DNA of 64,000 nt from Rufibacter latericius (GTDB lineage Bacteria > Bacteroidota > Bacteroidia > Cytophagales > Hymenobacteraceae): NCBI RefSeq assembly GCF_003721515.1, contig NZ_RJJD01000015.1:410258-474257 (forward strand), given 5' to 3'. A model generated the notes under the pieces. That model did not search any database and was not told the DNA's origin. It saw only the letters and a program-made list of their open reading frames with translations. Of the stretch, positions 18,629 through 26,446 are shown in pieces. Position numbers and translations under genes: made by a program. Within the stretch, counting starts at the first letter, position 1. Every line of letters starts with the position of its first letter.

Positions 18629-18636
18629 CTAGACCC

Positions 18637-19260
18637 TTACGGAATAACTTCGCCGGTGACACTGTAGCGCTCAGCGCCCATGAACAGCAGCTTCTGGGTT
18701 TCGTCCAGATGGTACCGAACTACGCGTGGCGACGGACCGGAGTGCGCCTCCAGGTGCAGCAGTTTTTTGGTGTTGAACATCATGTTTTCCTGCAGAATAA
18801 CGGCATCTAACTGCACCAGCTGGCCTTTGGCATCCAGGGTGTAGGTAACTTCCTGCACATTGGTTGAGGCATCTTCTTTGGCTTTGTAGCGGATCACCTG
18901 TTGGCCCATGGCGTTAGAAGAGGTCTCCTTATTGAAAAGGCCGGTCAGCGCGGGTTTGTTGATGTCGGCATCCGCGAAGGGGGCCAGTTCCTCAGTCCAG
19001 TTAAGGGATGGGAAAGTTTTGGTTTCTCTGATCTTGCCCGCCTCAGAAACGGTCTTGCGCACGGTTGCTTTCTTCTCCATCAGGGCTTGCGCTTCCTGGT
19101 CCAGAAAGCTTACCAGGTCATACGCCTGGTGCGTACGCTGCACTACCGGGGCGGTTGTTCCCTCGTCTTCACAGGCACTGCTTCCCAGCAATATCACCGA
19201 AGAAAGCAGAACGAAGGTTGATTTTTTAACCCAAAAACGGAAAGGTAGTAGCTGCAACAT
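18637..19260 (-). CDS. lipoprotein, unknown function
   Basis: 207 residues. A hydrophobic signal ends in SSAC, giving a lipidated Cys near residue 30. The mature part has an early helical region (YDLVSFLDQEAQALMEKKATVRKTV) and a beta-rich C-terminal half (VIRYKAKEDASTNVQEVTYTLDAKGQLVQLDAVI) ending in a segment about oxidised-looking strands. I recognise no named family. It lies downstream of gpmI on the same strand but behind the gpmI terminator, so it is probably separate. Confidence 0.75.
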   Translation of the reverse strand: MLQLLPFRFWVKKSTFVLLSSVILLGSSACEDEGTTAPVVQRTHQAYDLVSFLDQEAQALMEKKATVRKTVSEAGKIRETKTFPSLNWTEELAPFADADINKPALTGLFNKETSSNAMGQQVIRYKAKEDASTNVQEVTYTLDAKGQLVQLDAVILQENMMFNTKKLLHLEAHSGPSPRVVRYHLDETQKLLFMGAERYSVTGEVIP

Positions 19261-19315
19261 GAAGGGATAAAATAGGAGAAAGGTGTTTCAGGTGTGTTTT
19301 ACGGAAAACAGTTAA

Positions 19316-19360
19316 AAAACGGAGAGGAAGAAAGCAAAAGGGCTTCTTCCTCTCCGTTTT
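19316..19360 (-). terminator. gpmI terminator
   Basis: The perfect 17-bp stem AAAACGGAGAGGAAGAA (19316-19332) with its complement at 19344-19360 lies 15 nt downstream of the gpmI stop on the minus strand and is followed by TTTAACTG. Confidence 0.85.
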
Positions 19361-19374
19361 AGGTTTCTGCGGGG

Positions 19375-20910
19375 TTATTCTACGCTGGGAATCAGCAAAG
19401 AGGTACCGGTCATATCAGCGGGAGCTTGTACGCCCAGCAAGGTCAATACAGTAGGTGCGATGTCACCCAGTTTCCCGTCCATCAGTTCGCCTTTGTACTC
19501 TTCATCGGCGAGGATGATGGGCACTAGGTTAGTAGTGTGGGCGGTGTTAGGCGTACCGTCTGGGTTGCGCATCATGTCGGCGTTGCCATGGTCCGCGATG
19601 ATGATGGATGTGTAGCCGTGGGCTAGAGCCGCCGTCACTACTGCCTCGGTACACTGGTCAACGGTTTCCACGGCTTTCACGGCAGCTTCAAATACTCCGG
19701 TGTGGCCTACCATGTCTGGGTTGGCGAAGTTGAGGCAGATGAAATCGGCGGTTTCGGCTTCAATCTCGGGTACAATGGCGTCTCTGATGTCAAAGGCGCT
19801 CATCTCGGGCTGCATGTCATAGGTGGCCACCTTGGGCGATGGACACAACAGGCGCTTCTCTCCCTCAAACGGTTGCTCGCGGCCGCCGGAGAAGAAGAAG
19901 GTCACGTGCGGGTATTTCTCGGTCTCGGCAATCCTGATCTGGGTTTTTCCGGCGTTGGCCAGCACCTCGCCCAACGTGTTGGCCAGGTTGTCTTTGTCGA
20001 AGATCGGATACACGCCCACAAAGGTATCGTCGTAGTTGGTGAGCGTGTAGTAGCGGAGGCTCAGCGGGTACATGTCCTGCTCCGGGAACTCGCGCTGGGT
20101 TAACGCCTGGGTGATCTCGCGGCCGCGGTCGGTCCGGAAGTTGAAACAGATGACCACGTCTCCTTCCTGGATCTTGGCGGTGGGCTCGCCATTCTCGTCC
20201 AGGCACACAATGGGTTGGATGAACTCATCGGTAGTGCCGTTGTCGTAGGACTCCTGAATGGCTTCGCGCCAGTTCACCGATCCACGTCCGTTGGCGTGCA
20301 CCAGCAGGTCATAGGCCAGTTTCACGCGCTCCCAGCGATTGTCGCGGTCCATGGCGTAGTAACGGCCAATGATGGAGGCGATTTTTCCGCCAGTGGTATC
20401 TAAGTGGTTCTGCAGATCGGTTAAATACGCCAGACCGCCTTTGGGATCTGTATCGCGGCCATCGGTGAAGGCGTGGACAAAGACGTTGTTCAGGCCTTGT
20501 TCCTGCGCCAAAGAGCAAAGCGCTTTCAGGTGTTCAATGTGCGAGTGTACCCCGCCGTCTGACACCAACCCGATGAAGTGCACCGGCTTGCCGTTTTCGC
20601 GGGCAAATTGGAAAGCATCGCGTAACACAGGGTTCTGGCCCAGGGTTTTCTCCCGGATAGCCACGTTCACTTTCACCAGGTCCTGGTACACCACACGGCC
20701 GGCGCCTAGGTTCATATGGCCCACCTCAGAGTTACCCATCTGGCCTTCGGGCAAACCAACTGCCTCGCCGGATGCCTGTAGACGCGCGTGCGGAAAACGG
20801 TGAAATAAAGAATCCATGAATGGAGTATTGGCGTGCTCAATCGCCGACACGGAAGGGTCTGTTCCCAGGCCCCAACCGTCTAGAATCATCAAAAGTACCT
20901 TCTTGCTCAT
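19375..20910 (-). CDS. gpmI: 2,3-bisphosphoglycerate-independent phosphoglycerate mutase
   Basis: 511 residues, the standard iPGM length. The enzyme interconverts 3- and 2-phosphoglycerate in glycolysis using two Mn2+ ions. Motifs: MILDGWG (metal Asp), NSEVGHMNLGAGRVVYQD with the phosphorylated Ser, DGRDTDP, and the C-terminal metal sites FANPDMVGHTG and DHGNADMM. It has its own promoter box immediately upstream, with only 5 nt between box and ATG, and a strong terminator. It is divergent from the DUF4783 gene. Confidence 0.98.
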   Translation of the reverse strand: MSKKVLLMILDGWGLGTDPSVSAIEHANTPFMDSLFHRFPHARLQASGEAVGLPEGQMGNSEVGHMNLGAGRVVYQDLVKVNVAIREKTLGQNPVLRDAFQFARENGKPVHFIGLVSDGGVHSHIEHLKALCSLAQEQGLNNVFVHAFTDGRDTDPKGGLAYLTDLQNHLDTTGGKIASIIGRYYAMDRDNRWERVKLAYDLLVHANGRGSVNWREAIQESYDNGTTDEFIQPIVCLDENGEPTAKIQEGDVVICFNFRTDRGREITQALTQREFPEQDMYPLSLRYYTLTNYDDTFVGVYPIFDKDNLANTLGEVLANAGKTQIRIAETEKYPHVTFFFSGGREQPFEGEKRLLCPSPKVATYDMQPEMSAFDIRDAIVPEIEAETADFICLNFANPDMVGHTGVFEAAVKAVETVDQCTEAVVTAALAHGYTSIIIADHGNADMMRNPDGTPNTAHTTNLVPIILADEEYKGELMDGKLGDIAPTVLTLLGVQAPADMTGTSLLIPSVE

Positions 20911-20915
20911 GCGCG

Positions 20916-20923
20916 TAAAGATA
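20916..20923 (-). promoter_or_regulatory. TATCTTTA promoter box of gpmI
   Basis: TATCTTTA on the minus strand ends 5 nt before the gpmI ATG (20910). The transcript would start at or within about 2 nt of the start codon, making it leaderless or nearly so. Confidence 0.55.
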
Positions 20924-20954
20924 CAAGCCCGCCGGGAAAAAGAAGCGTCTCCCG

Positions 20955-20983
20955 TTTGAATATAGAGATTTCCTGTATCTTTA
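20955..20983 (+). promoter_or_regulatory. two-part promoter TTTG-N17-TATCTTTA for DUF4783 gene
   Basis: TTTG at 20955-20958, a spacer of 17 nt and TATCTTTA at 20976-20983 match both parts of the Bacteroidota housekeeping promoter. The predicted leader to the ATG at 21052 is about 62 nt. Confidence 0.65.
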
Positions 20984-21051
20984 GGGCTGTGAACTTATCT
21001 GCCTTTGGCATAGTTTTGGCATTGGATAAGGAAAACTTGCTTAAAACAGAC

Positions 21052-21453
21052 ATGAAAAATTTAAAGAGATTGATGGCGATGACCTTGGTGCTGTTGGGAA
21101 TGCTGGTAGGCACTGACCAGGTAGCTGCTCAATCTGACGTGATGGGCGGTATCCAGTCGGCGATCAAAGCTGGTTCTTCCCGCGACCTGGCCCGCTATTT
21201 CAATACAAAGGTAGACGTGAACATTGACGGCGACAACGGCAGCTACAGCCAAAGCCAGGCCGAGATGGTAGTGCGTAACTTCTTCAGCAAGAACGCCCCG
21301 GCCGGTTTCAGTTTCGATCACCAGGGAGGTTCTGAAGACGGACAGCGCTACGCCATTGGCAAATACACCCACAAAGGCGGCCGCTACAACGTGGTGGTGA
21401 AGGTGAAGAAATACGGCGATTCCTATAAGATTGACACCATTGAGTTTAAATAA
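21052..21453 (+). CDS. DUF4783 domain protein, exported
   Basis: 133 residues from MKNLKRLMAMTLVLLGML. A signal peptide ends near QVAAQ. The rest is one DUF4783 domain, an NTF2-like fold found in Bacteroidota: SAIKAGSSRDLARYFNTKVDVNIDG, then VVRNFFSKNAPAGFSFDHQGG and RYNVVVKVKKYGDSYKIDTIEFK. The biochemical role is unknown. The frame is open from 20956, but that would place the start inside the promoter and add 32 unrelated residues, so 21052 is chosen. The neighbour nadC follows after a terminator, a gene order I regard as common in this order. Confidence 0.9.
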   Translation: MKNLKRLMAMTLVLLGMLVGTDQVAAQSDVMGGIQSAIKAGSSRDLARYFNTKVDVNIDGDNGSYSQSQAEMVVRNFFSKNAPAGFSFDHQGGSEDGQRYAIGKYTHKGGRYNVVVKVKKYGDSYKIDTIEFK

Positions 21454-21490
21454 CAGAATATAATTGCCCCTTACAGGACAATCCATAGAA

Positions 21491-21514
21491 AAGGCACCGA
21501 ATGTTCGGTGCCTT
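21491..21514 (+). terminator. terminator after DUF4783 gene
   Basis: AAGGCACCGA (21491-21500), a 4-nt loop and TCGGTGCCTT (21505-21514), followed by TTTTTATTTTTG. The T-run merges into the nadC promoter box. Confidence 0.85.
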
Positions 21515-21518
21515 TTTT

Positions 21519-21526
21519 TATTTTTG
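21519..21526 (+). promoter_or_regulatory. TATTTTTG promoter box of nadC
   Basis: A TAnnTTTG match inside the terminator T-run and 4 nt before the GTG start at 21531. It predicts a leaderless or near-leaderless mRNA. Confidence 0.5.
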
Positions 21527-21530
21527 CACC

Positions 21531-22391
21531 GTGAAAGCATCCTACCTTACCCAAGAAGGCATTAGGGCATTTATCCGGCAGGCCCTGCAGGAAGACGTAG
21601 CCGATGGCGACCACTCGTCATTGGCCTCTATTCCAGAGAGTGCCACCAACCAGGCCAAGCTCCTGGTGAAAGACCGCGGCGTGCTGGCCGGGGTAGAGTT
21701 GGCGTGGAAAATCTTCCATGAAGTAGACCCTACGCTCCGTTTAGAGGTGTTTTTGCAAGATGGGGCCCAAATCAACCACGGTGACATTGCCTTCACCGTG
21801 CACGGCAAGGCCCAATCTATCCTGACTGCCGAGCGCCTGGTACTGAACTGCATGCAGCGCATGAGCGGTATTGCCACCTACACGCAGAGTCTGGCCAAAC
21901 TGATTGAAGGCACAGGCGCCAAATTGCTGGATACCCGCAAGACTACGCCTAACTTCAGGATGATGGAAAAATGGGCGGTTCTGATTGGCGGCGGCACAAA
22001 TCACCGGTTTGGGTTGTATGACATGATCATGCTCAAAGACAATCACGTAGACTATGCAGGAGGCATCAAACAAGCCATTGACGCCACGCACCGCTACCTG
22101 GAGAAACTGGGCAAGCCGTTGAAGATTGAGGTAGAAACCCGCAACCTGGACGAGGTTAAGCAGGCGCTGGAAACCGGCGGAATTGACCGCATCATGCTAG
22201 ACAACTTTGAAGTACCTTTGCTGCGCGAAGCAGTAGAACTGATTGGCGGCCGCTTTGAAACCGAGGCCTCCGGCGGAATCACCGAGGAAACCATCAGAGC
22301 TGTGGCTGAGACCGGCGTGAATTACATCTCCGTAGGGGCCTTGACGCATTCTAACCGCAGTTTGGATCTGAGTTTGAAGGCTTACAAGTAG
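21531..22391 (+). CDS. nadC: nicotinate-nucleotide diphosphorylase (carboxylating)
   Basis: 286 residues. NadC converts quinolinate and PRPP to nicotinate mononucleotide in NAD synthesis. Signatures include EDVADGDHSSL, ERLVLNCMQRMSGIAT, DTRKTTPNFR, GGGTNHRFGLYDMIMLKDNH, EVETRNLDEV, IMLDNF and ASGGI...GVNYISVGALTHS. The start is GTG 21531: the ATG at 21501 that opens the same frame lies inside the upstream terminator hairpin. The frame gives the expected N-terminus (VKASYLTQEGIRAFI). Confidence 0.96.
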   Translation: MKASYLTQEGIRAFIRQALQEDVADGDHSSLASIPESATNQAKLLVKDRGVLAGVELAWKIFHEVDPTLRLEVFLQDGAQINHGDIAFTVHGKAQSILTAERLVLNCMQRMSGIATYTQSLAKLIEGTGAKLLDTRKTTPNFRMMEKWAVLIGGGTNHRFGLYDMIMLKDNHVDYAGGIKQAIDATHRYLEKLGKPLKIEVETRNLDEVKQALETGGIDRIMLDNFEVPLLREAVELIGGRFETEASGGITEETIRAVAETGVNYISVGALTHSNRSLDLSLKAYK

Positions 22392-22527
22392 CATCTGGAG
22401 CGCAGCACGATTTTTAAAAGAGTATAAGAAGATAAATTAAACCAATAAAGGTAAAAGCGTAGAAAGCAGCAGGTTGGCAGGTGGAACATCATGATACATG
22501 ATACTTGCTACGTGATACCACAGAGTT

Positions 22528-23127
22528 ATGCAACAACCAAATCAACGCGGCGGGCAACGGGTACAGCAACAGCAGCCCTTTAATCCTTTGGCCATCCGCA
22601 CGAAGAAAAACCAGTTAGACAAGAACGATTACGCTAAGATGGCGTTGGTACAGGTCTGGAAAAAAGAATGGTGGCGGGCGTTGATTCCGCTGGTACTGTT
22701 TTCTCTTCCGGCCGCTTATGCCTTCTCGTGGTGGTGGGTAGCCGGTGCCGTAACGGTAACCGTGCTGTACGTACTGGTGCGTTCGGCGCAGGTGATGGGC
22801 GTAACCCAGATGGAACAGAGCAACGTGCTGTTTGAGCGTGTGATGTTCGAGATTGACCAGCGTCAGATTCTCATGAAGCGCAACGACCGCGAAGGTATGG
22901 CCCTGCAATGGGACATGATTGATCGCGTGGCCACCACCAAAGACGCTTACCAGATGTACCTCAAAGGTCCCGCCGCCGACCAACTGCCCAAAGGCTGGAA
23001 AGGCTGGCTGGCCAAAACCTTCAACGTTCCGGTGTTTTTGCACCTGCCGTTCAAGATTTTCAACAGCCCCAACGACCTTAAACTGATGGAATCGCTGTTG
23101 CGCCGTAAAAACCTTATTCCCGCGTAA
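22528..23127 (+). CDS. membrane protein with YcxB-like domain
   Basis: 199 residues. A Gln-rich N-terminal tail is followed by two adjacent transmembrane segments (WWRALIPLVLFSLPAAYAF and WWVAGAVTVTVLYVLV, about residues 50-90). The soluble C-terminal half (FERVMFEIDQRQILMKRNDREGMALQWDMIDRVATTKDAYQMYL...PVFLHLPFKIF) resembles the YcxB C-terminal domain. The function is unknown. It is preceded by a short repetitive leader (atgatacatgatact) and followed 45 nt later by a small lipoprotein gene. Confidence 0.8.
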   Translation: MQQPNQRGGQRVQQQQPFNPLAIRTKKNQLDKNDYAKMALVQVWKKEWWRALIPLVLFSLPAAYAFSWWWVAGAVTVTVLYVLVRSAQVMGVTQMEQSNVLFERVMFEIDQRQILMKRNDREGMALQWDMIDRVATTKDAYQMYLKGPAADQLPKGWKGWLAKTFNVPVFLHLPFKIFNSPNDLKLMESLLRRKNLIPA

Positions 23128-23172
23128 GCGTCTAAAACCTTAGAACCTGTTTCAGACCTAATTTTCCCAAAG

Positions 23173-23487
23173 ATGATAAAAAACACCCTTTCCGTTTTCG
23201 CTGTGGCCGGTGCACTTTTGCTGGCCTCTTGCAGCAGCCAGCCCTCTGACCTGCGCCCTGAAGTAAAAGTATCTGATGACTCAGTGCCTCCGGGAATGCG
23301 GAACAACACCTCCAACATTGACAACGCCCGCAGTGAGACTGCGGTTACCCGCCCAGATGTGAACGTGAACCATGACGAGCACGAGAACCAAACCAAGCCA
23401 GGCGCAGAGAAAGGGACTCGCTCAGACCAGAAAAGCGTAGACAAAAATGCGGTAGAAAACAACGAGGCAAAAGACCTTCACGAATAA
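23173..23487 (+). CDS. small charged lipoprotein
   Basis: 104 residues. The lipobox LASC (Cys 20) predicts lipidation. The mature part is hydrophilic and low in hydrophobic residues (PDVNVNHDEHENQTKPGAEKG), so it is probably disordered. No family is recognised. It is followed by a palindromic terminator. Confidence 0.75.
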   Translation: MIKNTLSVFAVAGALLLASCSSQPSDLRPEVKVSDDSVPPGMRNNTSNIDNARSETAVTRPDVNVNHDEHENQTKPGAEKGTRSDQKSVDKNAVENNEAKDLHE

Positions 23488-23498
23488 TCAACCCTTGT

Positions 23499-23552
23499 CC
23501 GAAGCCCGTTTTTGGCTTGTTTTCTTTTAAACAGCCCAAAAACGGGCTTCGG
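23499..23552 (+). terminator. 17-bp palindromic terminator, CTGTTTT family
   Basis: CCGAAGCCCGTTTTTGG (23499-23515) pairs with its exact complement at 23536-23552. The loop contains CTTGTTTTCTTTTAAACAG, the same nested core as at 25.5 and 59.7 kb. Confidence 0.65.
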
Positions 23553-23569
23553 CGTACCTTCTAATTTCC

Positions 23570-23851
23570 ATGAGAAAGATTTTCCTTGCCTGGGCTATCC
23601 TGTTGGGTTCCCTGGCCTCTGTTTCTTCCTGCAATAGCTCTTCTACCACGGAGCAACCGGCTGGCACCACCGCGCAGCAAGGCGCCGCCACAGACAGCAC
23701 CGCCACGGCGACCAAGCAAATGGCGTATATCTGCCCCATGGAATGTGAAGGCAGCGCCAGCATGGATCCCGGCAAATGCCCGGTGTGTGGCATGGATCTC
23801 CAGAAAAACCCTGCCTTTGCCGCCACCTCAGATTCTACTGCCGTTCAGTAA
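23570..23851 (+). CDS. lipoprotein with heavy-metal-binding domain
   Basis: 93 residues. A signal sequence ends SSC (Cys 21), predicting a lipoprotein, and is followed by a Thr/Ala-rich linker. The C-terminal 30 residues carry YICPMECEGSASMDPGKCPVCGMDL, the heavy-metal-binding domain found in CusB-like efflux proteins and P-type ATPases; the paired CPM and CPVCGM motifs are the metal-ligand candidates. It probably binds Cu or similar ions in the periplasm. A ZIP-family metal transporter lies 0.8 kb downstream, but no efflux gene is adjacent. Confidence 0.88.
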   Translation: MRKIFLAWAILLGSLASVSSCNSSSTTEQPAGTTAQQGAATDSTATATKQMAYICPMECEGSASMDPGKCPVCGMDLQKNPAFAATSDSTAVQ

Positions 23852-23917
23852 GGCCTAAATACCGGAGGTGTAAGAACCCCGGATACAAGTTGGCTGCTTA
23901 CCTTTTCCCGCATTTGC

Positions 23918-24652
23918 ATGATACAACCGGCAGAATGGTTTCATACCTGGTTTGATTCACCATATTACCATCTTCTATACAAAAACCGCGATGCCCAAGA
24001 GGCGCAGCGGTTTTTGGATGGCCTCCTGAATCACCTGCACCCGAAACCCACCTGCCAACTCATGGACTTGGCCTGCGGAAAGGGAAGGCATTCGGTGTAC
24101 CTGAACCAGAAGGGCTATGACGTCACCGGGCTTGATTTGTCTGAGCAGAGCATCGCCTACGCCAAGCAGTTCGAGAACGAGCGGCTCCGCTTCTTTGTGC
24201 ATGACATGCGCGATGTGTTCCGGCCCCAGGCGTTTGACTTTATCTTTAACCTGTTCACCAGTTTCGGGTATTTCAAAGCCGATTATGAGAATGTGGTGGC
24301 GTTGCGGGCCAGCACGGCCTCTTTGAAGCCCGGCGGCAAGTTCATCATTGATTTCATGAACACGCCCCGCGTGATCAACCGGTTGGTGGCCAAAGAAACC
24401 AAGGAGGTAGACGGGCTGGTTTTCCACATCACCCGCAGGGTGGAGATGGGCTTTATTATCAAGACCATCACCTTCGAGGACAAAGGCCAACCCTATGAAT
24501 TTATAGAAAGAGTACGCGCGCTCCAGTACCAGGAATTCCTGGACTACTTCCAGATGGCTCAGCTTCGGCTAGCCGATGTGTTCGGGGATTACCAACTAGG
24601 CCCGTACGACCCTGAGAAGAGCGAACGTATGATTTTCATCCTGAAGAAGTAA
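23918..24652 (+). CDS. class I SAM-dependent methyltransferase
   Basis: 244 residues. It contains motif I LMDLACGKGRHSVYLNQKGYDVTGLDLS (about residue 48), FDFIFNLFTSFGYF and a motif-III-like ASLKPGGKFIIDFMN, the arrangement of the class I Rossmann methyltransferases with the LACGKGRHS signature. The substrate cannot be told from sequence; small molecules are typical for this subgroup. The ZIP transporter gene begins 4 nt after its stop, so the two are probably one operon. Confidence 0.9.
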   Translation: MIQPAEWFHTWFDSPYYHLLYKNRDAQEAQRFLDGLLNHLHPKPTCQLMDLACGKGRHSVYLNQKGYDVTGLDLSEQSIAYAKQFENERLRFFVHDMRDVFRPQAFDFIFNLFTSFGYFKADYENVVALRASTASLKPGGKFIIDFMNTPRVINRLVAKETKEVDGLVFHITRRVEMGFIIKTITFEDKGQPYEFIERVRALQYQEFLDYFQMAQLRLADVFGDYQLGPYDPEKSERMIFILKK

Positions 24653-24656
24653 CTAC

Positions 24657-25445
24657 ATGATAGTAGCGGTTTCCGTTCTGTTCTTTACCGTTTTAGGCGC
24701 GGGCTGGCTCGTGCGCTTTCTCCCCCAGGATAACCAGCGCTGGCTTAAGCTGCTGCTGGCGTTCAGTGGGGCTTATTTATTTGCCCTCACCATCCTGCAC
24801 ATTTTGCCAGATGTGCTACTCAGCACCCAGGACCCACACCGCGTTGGCTTTTATATCCTGGCGGGCTTCTTCCTGCAATTGGTGTTGGAGGTCTTCTCGC
24901 ACGGGGTAGAGCACGGCCACATCCACGCACATTCGCAGGGAAACGGACACCATCACCATCACGGAGGATCAGTACCCGTGTTGCTGCTGACTTCGCTCAT
25001 CATCCACTCGTTTCTGGAAGGCAGTGTAATGGTGCAGAGCCGCATGGCCGCCCAGCAGGCACATGAGCACCTACACAGCCACGCCCACGTTGGCGACAAT
25101 TTCTACCACATTCTGGCCGGCATCGCCTTGCACCACATTCCGGCGGCCATTGCGCTGATGTCGGTGCTGGTGACGCAGTTGCATAGTTTCAAAAAGGCTT
25201 TTGGCTATCTTCTGCTGTTTGCGGTGGCCTCTCCTTTGGGGCTTTTGTTCAGCAATTACGTGGCGTTGGAGAAGCTGCTTTCCAGCGAGGCCTACACCGT
25301 TTTGTCTGGGCTGGTAGTAGGGAATTTTTTGCACATCTCCACCACCATCTTGTTTGAGACCAGCCCTGAGCACCGGTTCAACCGCGGCAAACTCCTGGCT
25401 ACCCTGGCGGGTGCCATGATCGCCATTGGGGCGGGCATGATGTAG
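24657..25445 (+). CDS. ZIP family divalent metal transporter
   Basis: 262 residues with eight likely transmembrane helices. ZIP features are the His-rich cytoplasmic loop between helices 3 and 4 (HGVEHGHIHAHSQG, then HHHHHGG), helix 4 SLIIHSFLEGSVM and helix 5 GIALHHIPAAIALMS, where HxxxE/HHxPA residues form the binuclear metal site. The family imports Zn2+ or related ions into the cytoplasm. It follows the methyltransferase gene by 4 nt. Confidence 0.92.
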   Translation: MIVAVSVLFFTVLGAGWLVRFLPQDNQRWLKLLLAFSGAYLFALTILHILPDVLLSTQDPHRVGFYILAGFFLQLVLEVFSHGVEHGHIHAHSQGNGHHHHHGGSVPVLLLTSLIIHSFLEGSVMVQSRMAAQQAHEHLHSHAHVGDNFYHILAGIALHHIPAAIALMSVLVTQLHSFKKAFGYLLLFAVASPLGLLFSNYVALEKLLSSEAYTVLSGLVVGNFLHISTTILFETSPEHRFNRGKLLATLAGAMIAIGAGMM

Positions 25446-25471
25446 AATTCCCCAGAACAGCCATCACTAAT

Positions 25472-25529
25472 ACCGCCGCTTTGCTTTAGGTTTGTTTTCC
25501 CGGAAACAGGCCTAAAGCAAAGCGGCGGT
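25472..25529 (+). terminator. 19-bp palindromic terminator, CTGTTTT family
   Basis: ACCGCCGCTTTGCTTTAGG (25472-25490) pairs with its exact complement at 25511-25529. Nested TTTGTTTTCC/GGAAACAGG closes the loop. Confidence 0.65.
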
Positions 25530-25671
25530 TCTGTTTAACGCATTTGGCGGAGCCCCTATCTTCACCGAGCCCAATACCAAGGAAGAAAGTTTAACCGGGA
25601 GTAAGGATGGCGTGAGCGCGCGGGCAGGTTTTTCGTACAAAGAATTTCTACTCTGAAAAGATGAAAGTGCA

Positions 25672-26346
25672 ATGAAAAGAATCATGGTGTTGCTCTCAGT
25701 GCTGGTACTGGTAGGAGCCGTTGGATATTGGCTCTACAAACGGTACGCGCAAGGGCCTGAGTTTTCCTTATACCAAATAAAACAGGCGGTAGACAACCGT
25801 GATCTGGTAGCCTTAGAGAAGTACGTAGACGTAGACCGCACTACCGCCAGTTTCCTGGACCAGGCCGTTCAGGCCGGCATGGCCGAGCTGCCCCAGAAAG
25901 AGCAGGCGCTAGCCGCTATGGCACTGGGAATGGCCATGGCTTCAAAGAAACAAGAGGTGCTGCAGTCCATTCGGGGAGGCATTGAAGACTACGTGGCGAA
26001 CCGGAAATCGGTGGGGGGCCGACCCGCCGCGGTAAGTGAAGAGGAGTGGGAGCAACTGCAGGCCGTACTGCCTTTACAAAAACTCTTGCAGGAAAACCCT
26101 TTGACCAACAGCCGCCTGGAAGGTATCTCCTACGTCAACCGCACCGATTCCCTGGCCGTGGTGGGCTTGGATTTACGGGTCCCGTCACAACAAAACCCTG
26201 TGATTGTGGAGGTGCAGATGCGGGATCGGGGGAACTATTGGCAGGTGGTGGGTTTACCCAATGCGGGTGCGGTTATGAAACAGCTCGGGTTATTGGAGAC
26301 CTTCAAGAACCTCAAGAACTTGCCCCAATTAAAACTTCGGATGTAA
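25672..26346 (+). CDS. DUF2939-like membrane-anchored protein
   Basis: 224 residues. One N-terminal transmembrane segment (IMVLLSVLVLVGAVGYWLY) is followed by SLYQIKQAVDNRDLVALEKYVDVDRTTASFLDQ, the signature of DUF2939 proteins, which have two NTF2-like halves. The C-terminal half (VVGLDLRVPSQQNPVIVEVQMRDRGNYWQVVGLPN) repeats the fold. The function is unknown; it is likely anchored in the inner membrane and faces the periplasm. It ends about 100 nt before purU, which appears to have its own promoter. Confidence 0.85.
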   Translation: MKRIMVLLSVLVLVGAVGYWLYKRYAQGPEFSLYQIKQAVDNRDLVALEKYVDVDRTTASFLDQAVQAGMAELPQKEQALAAMALGMAMASKKQEVLQSIRGGIEDYVANRKSVGGRPAAVSEEEWEQLQAVLPLQKLLQENPLTNSRLEGISYVNRTDSLAVVGLDLRVPSQQNPVIVEVQMRDRGNYWQVVGLPNAGAVMKQLGLLETFKNLKNLPQLKLRM

Positions 26347-26396
26347 TCAGAAACCAAGGCGGCCGGTTTTTACTTCCATCTTATCGGTTTTAAGGC

Positions 26397-26404
26397 TACT
26401 TTGC
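26397..26404 (+). promoter_or_regulatory. TACTTTGC promoter box of purU
   Basis: TACTTTGC matches TAnnTTTG at seven of eight positions, 43 nt before the ATG at 26447. It would also serve the alternative GTG start at 26426. Confidence 0.45.
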
Positions 26405-26446
26405 TTAAAACTGCTTTAAAGCCGCGTGCCGCCCACGCATCAGCCT

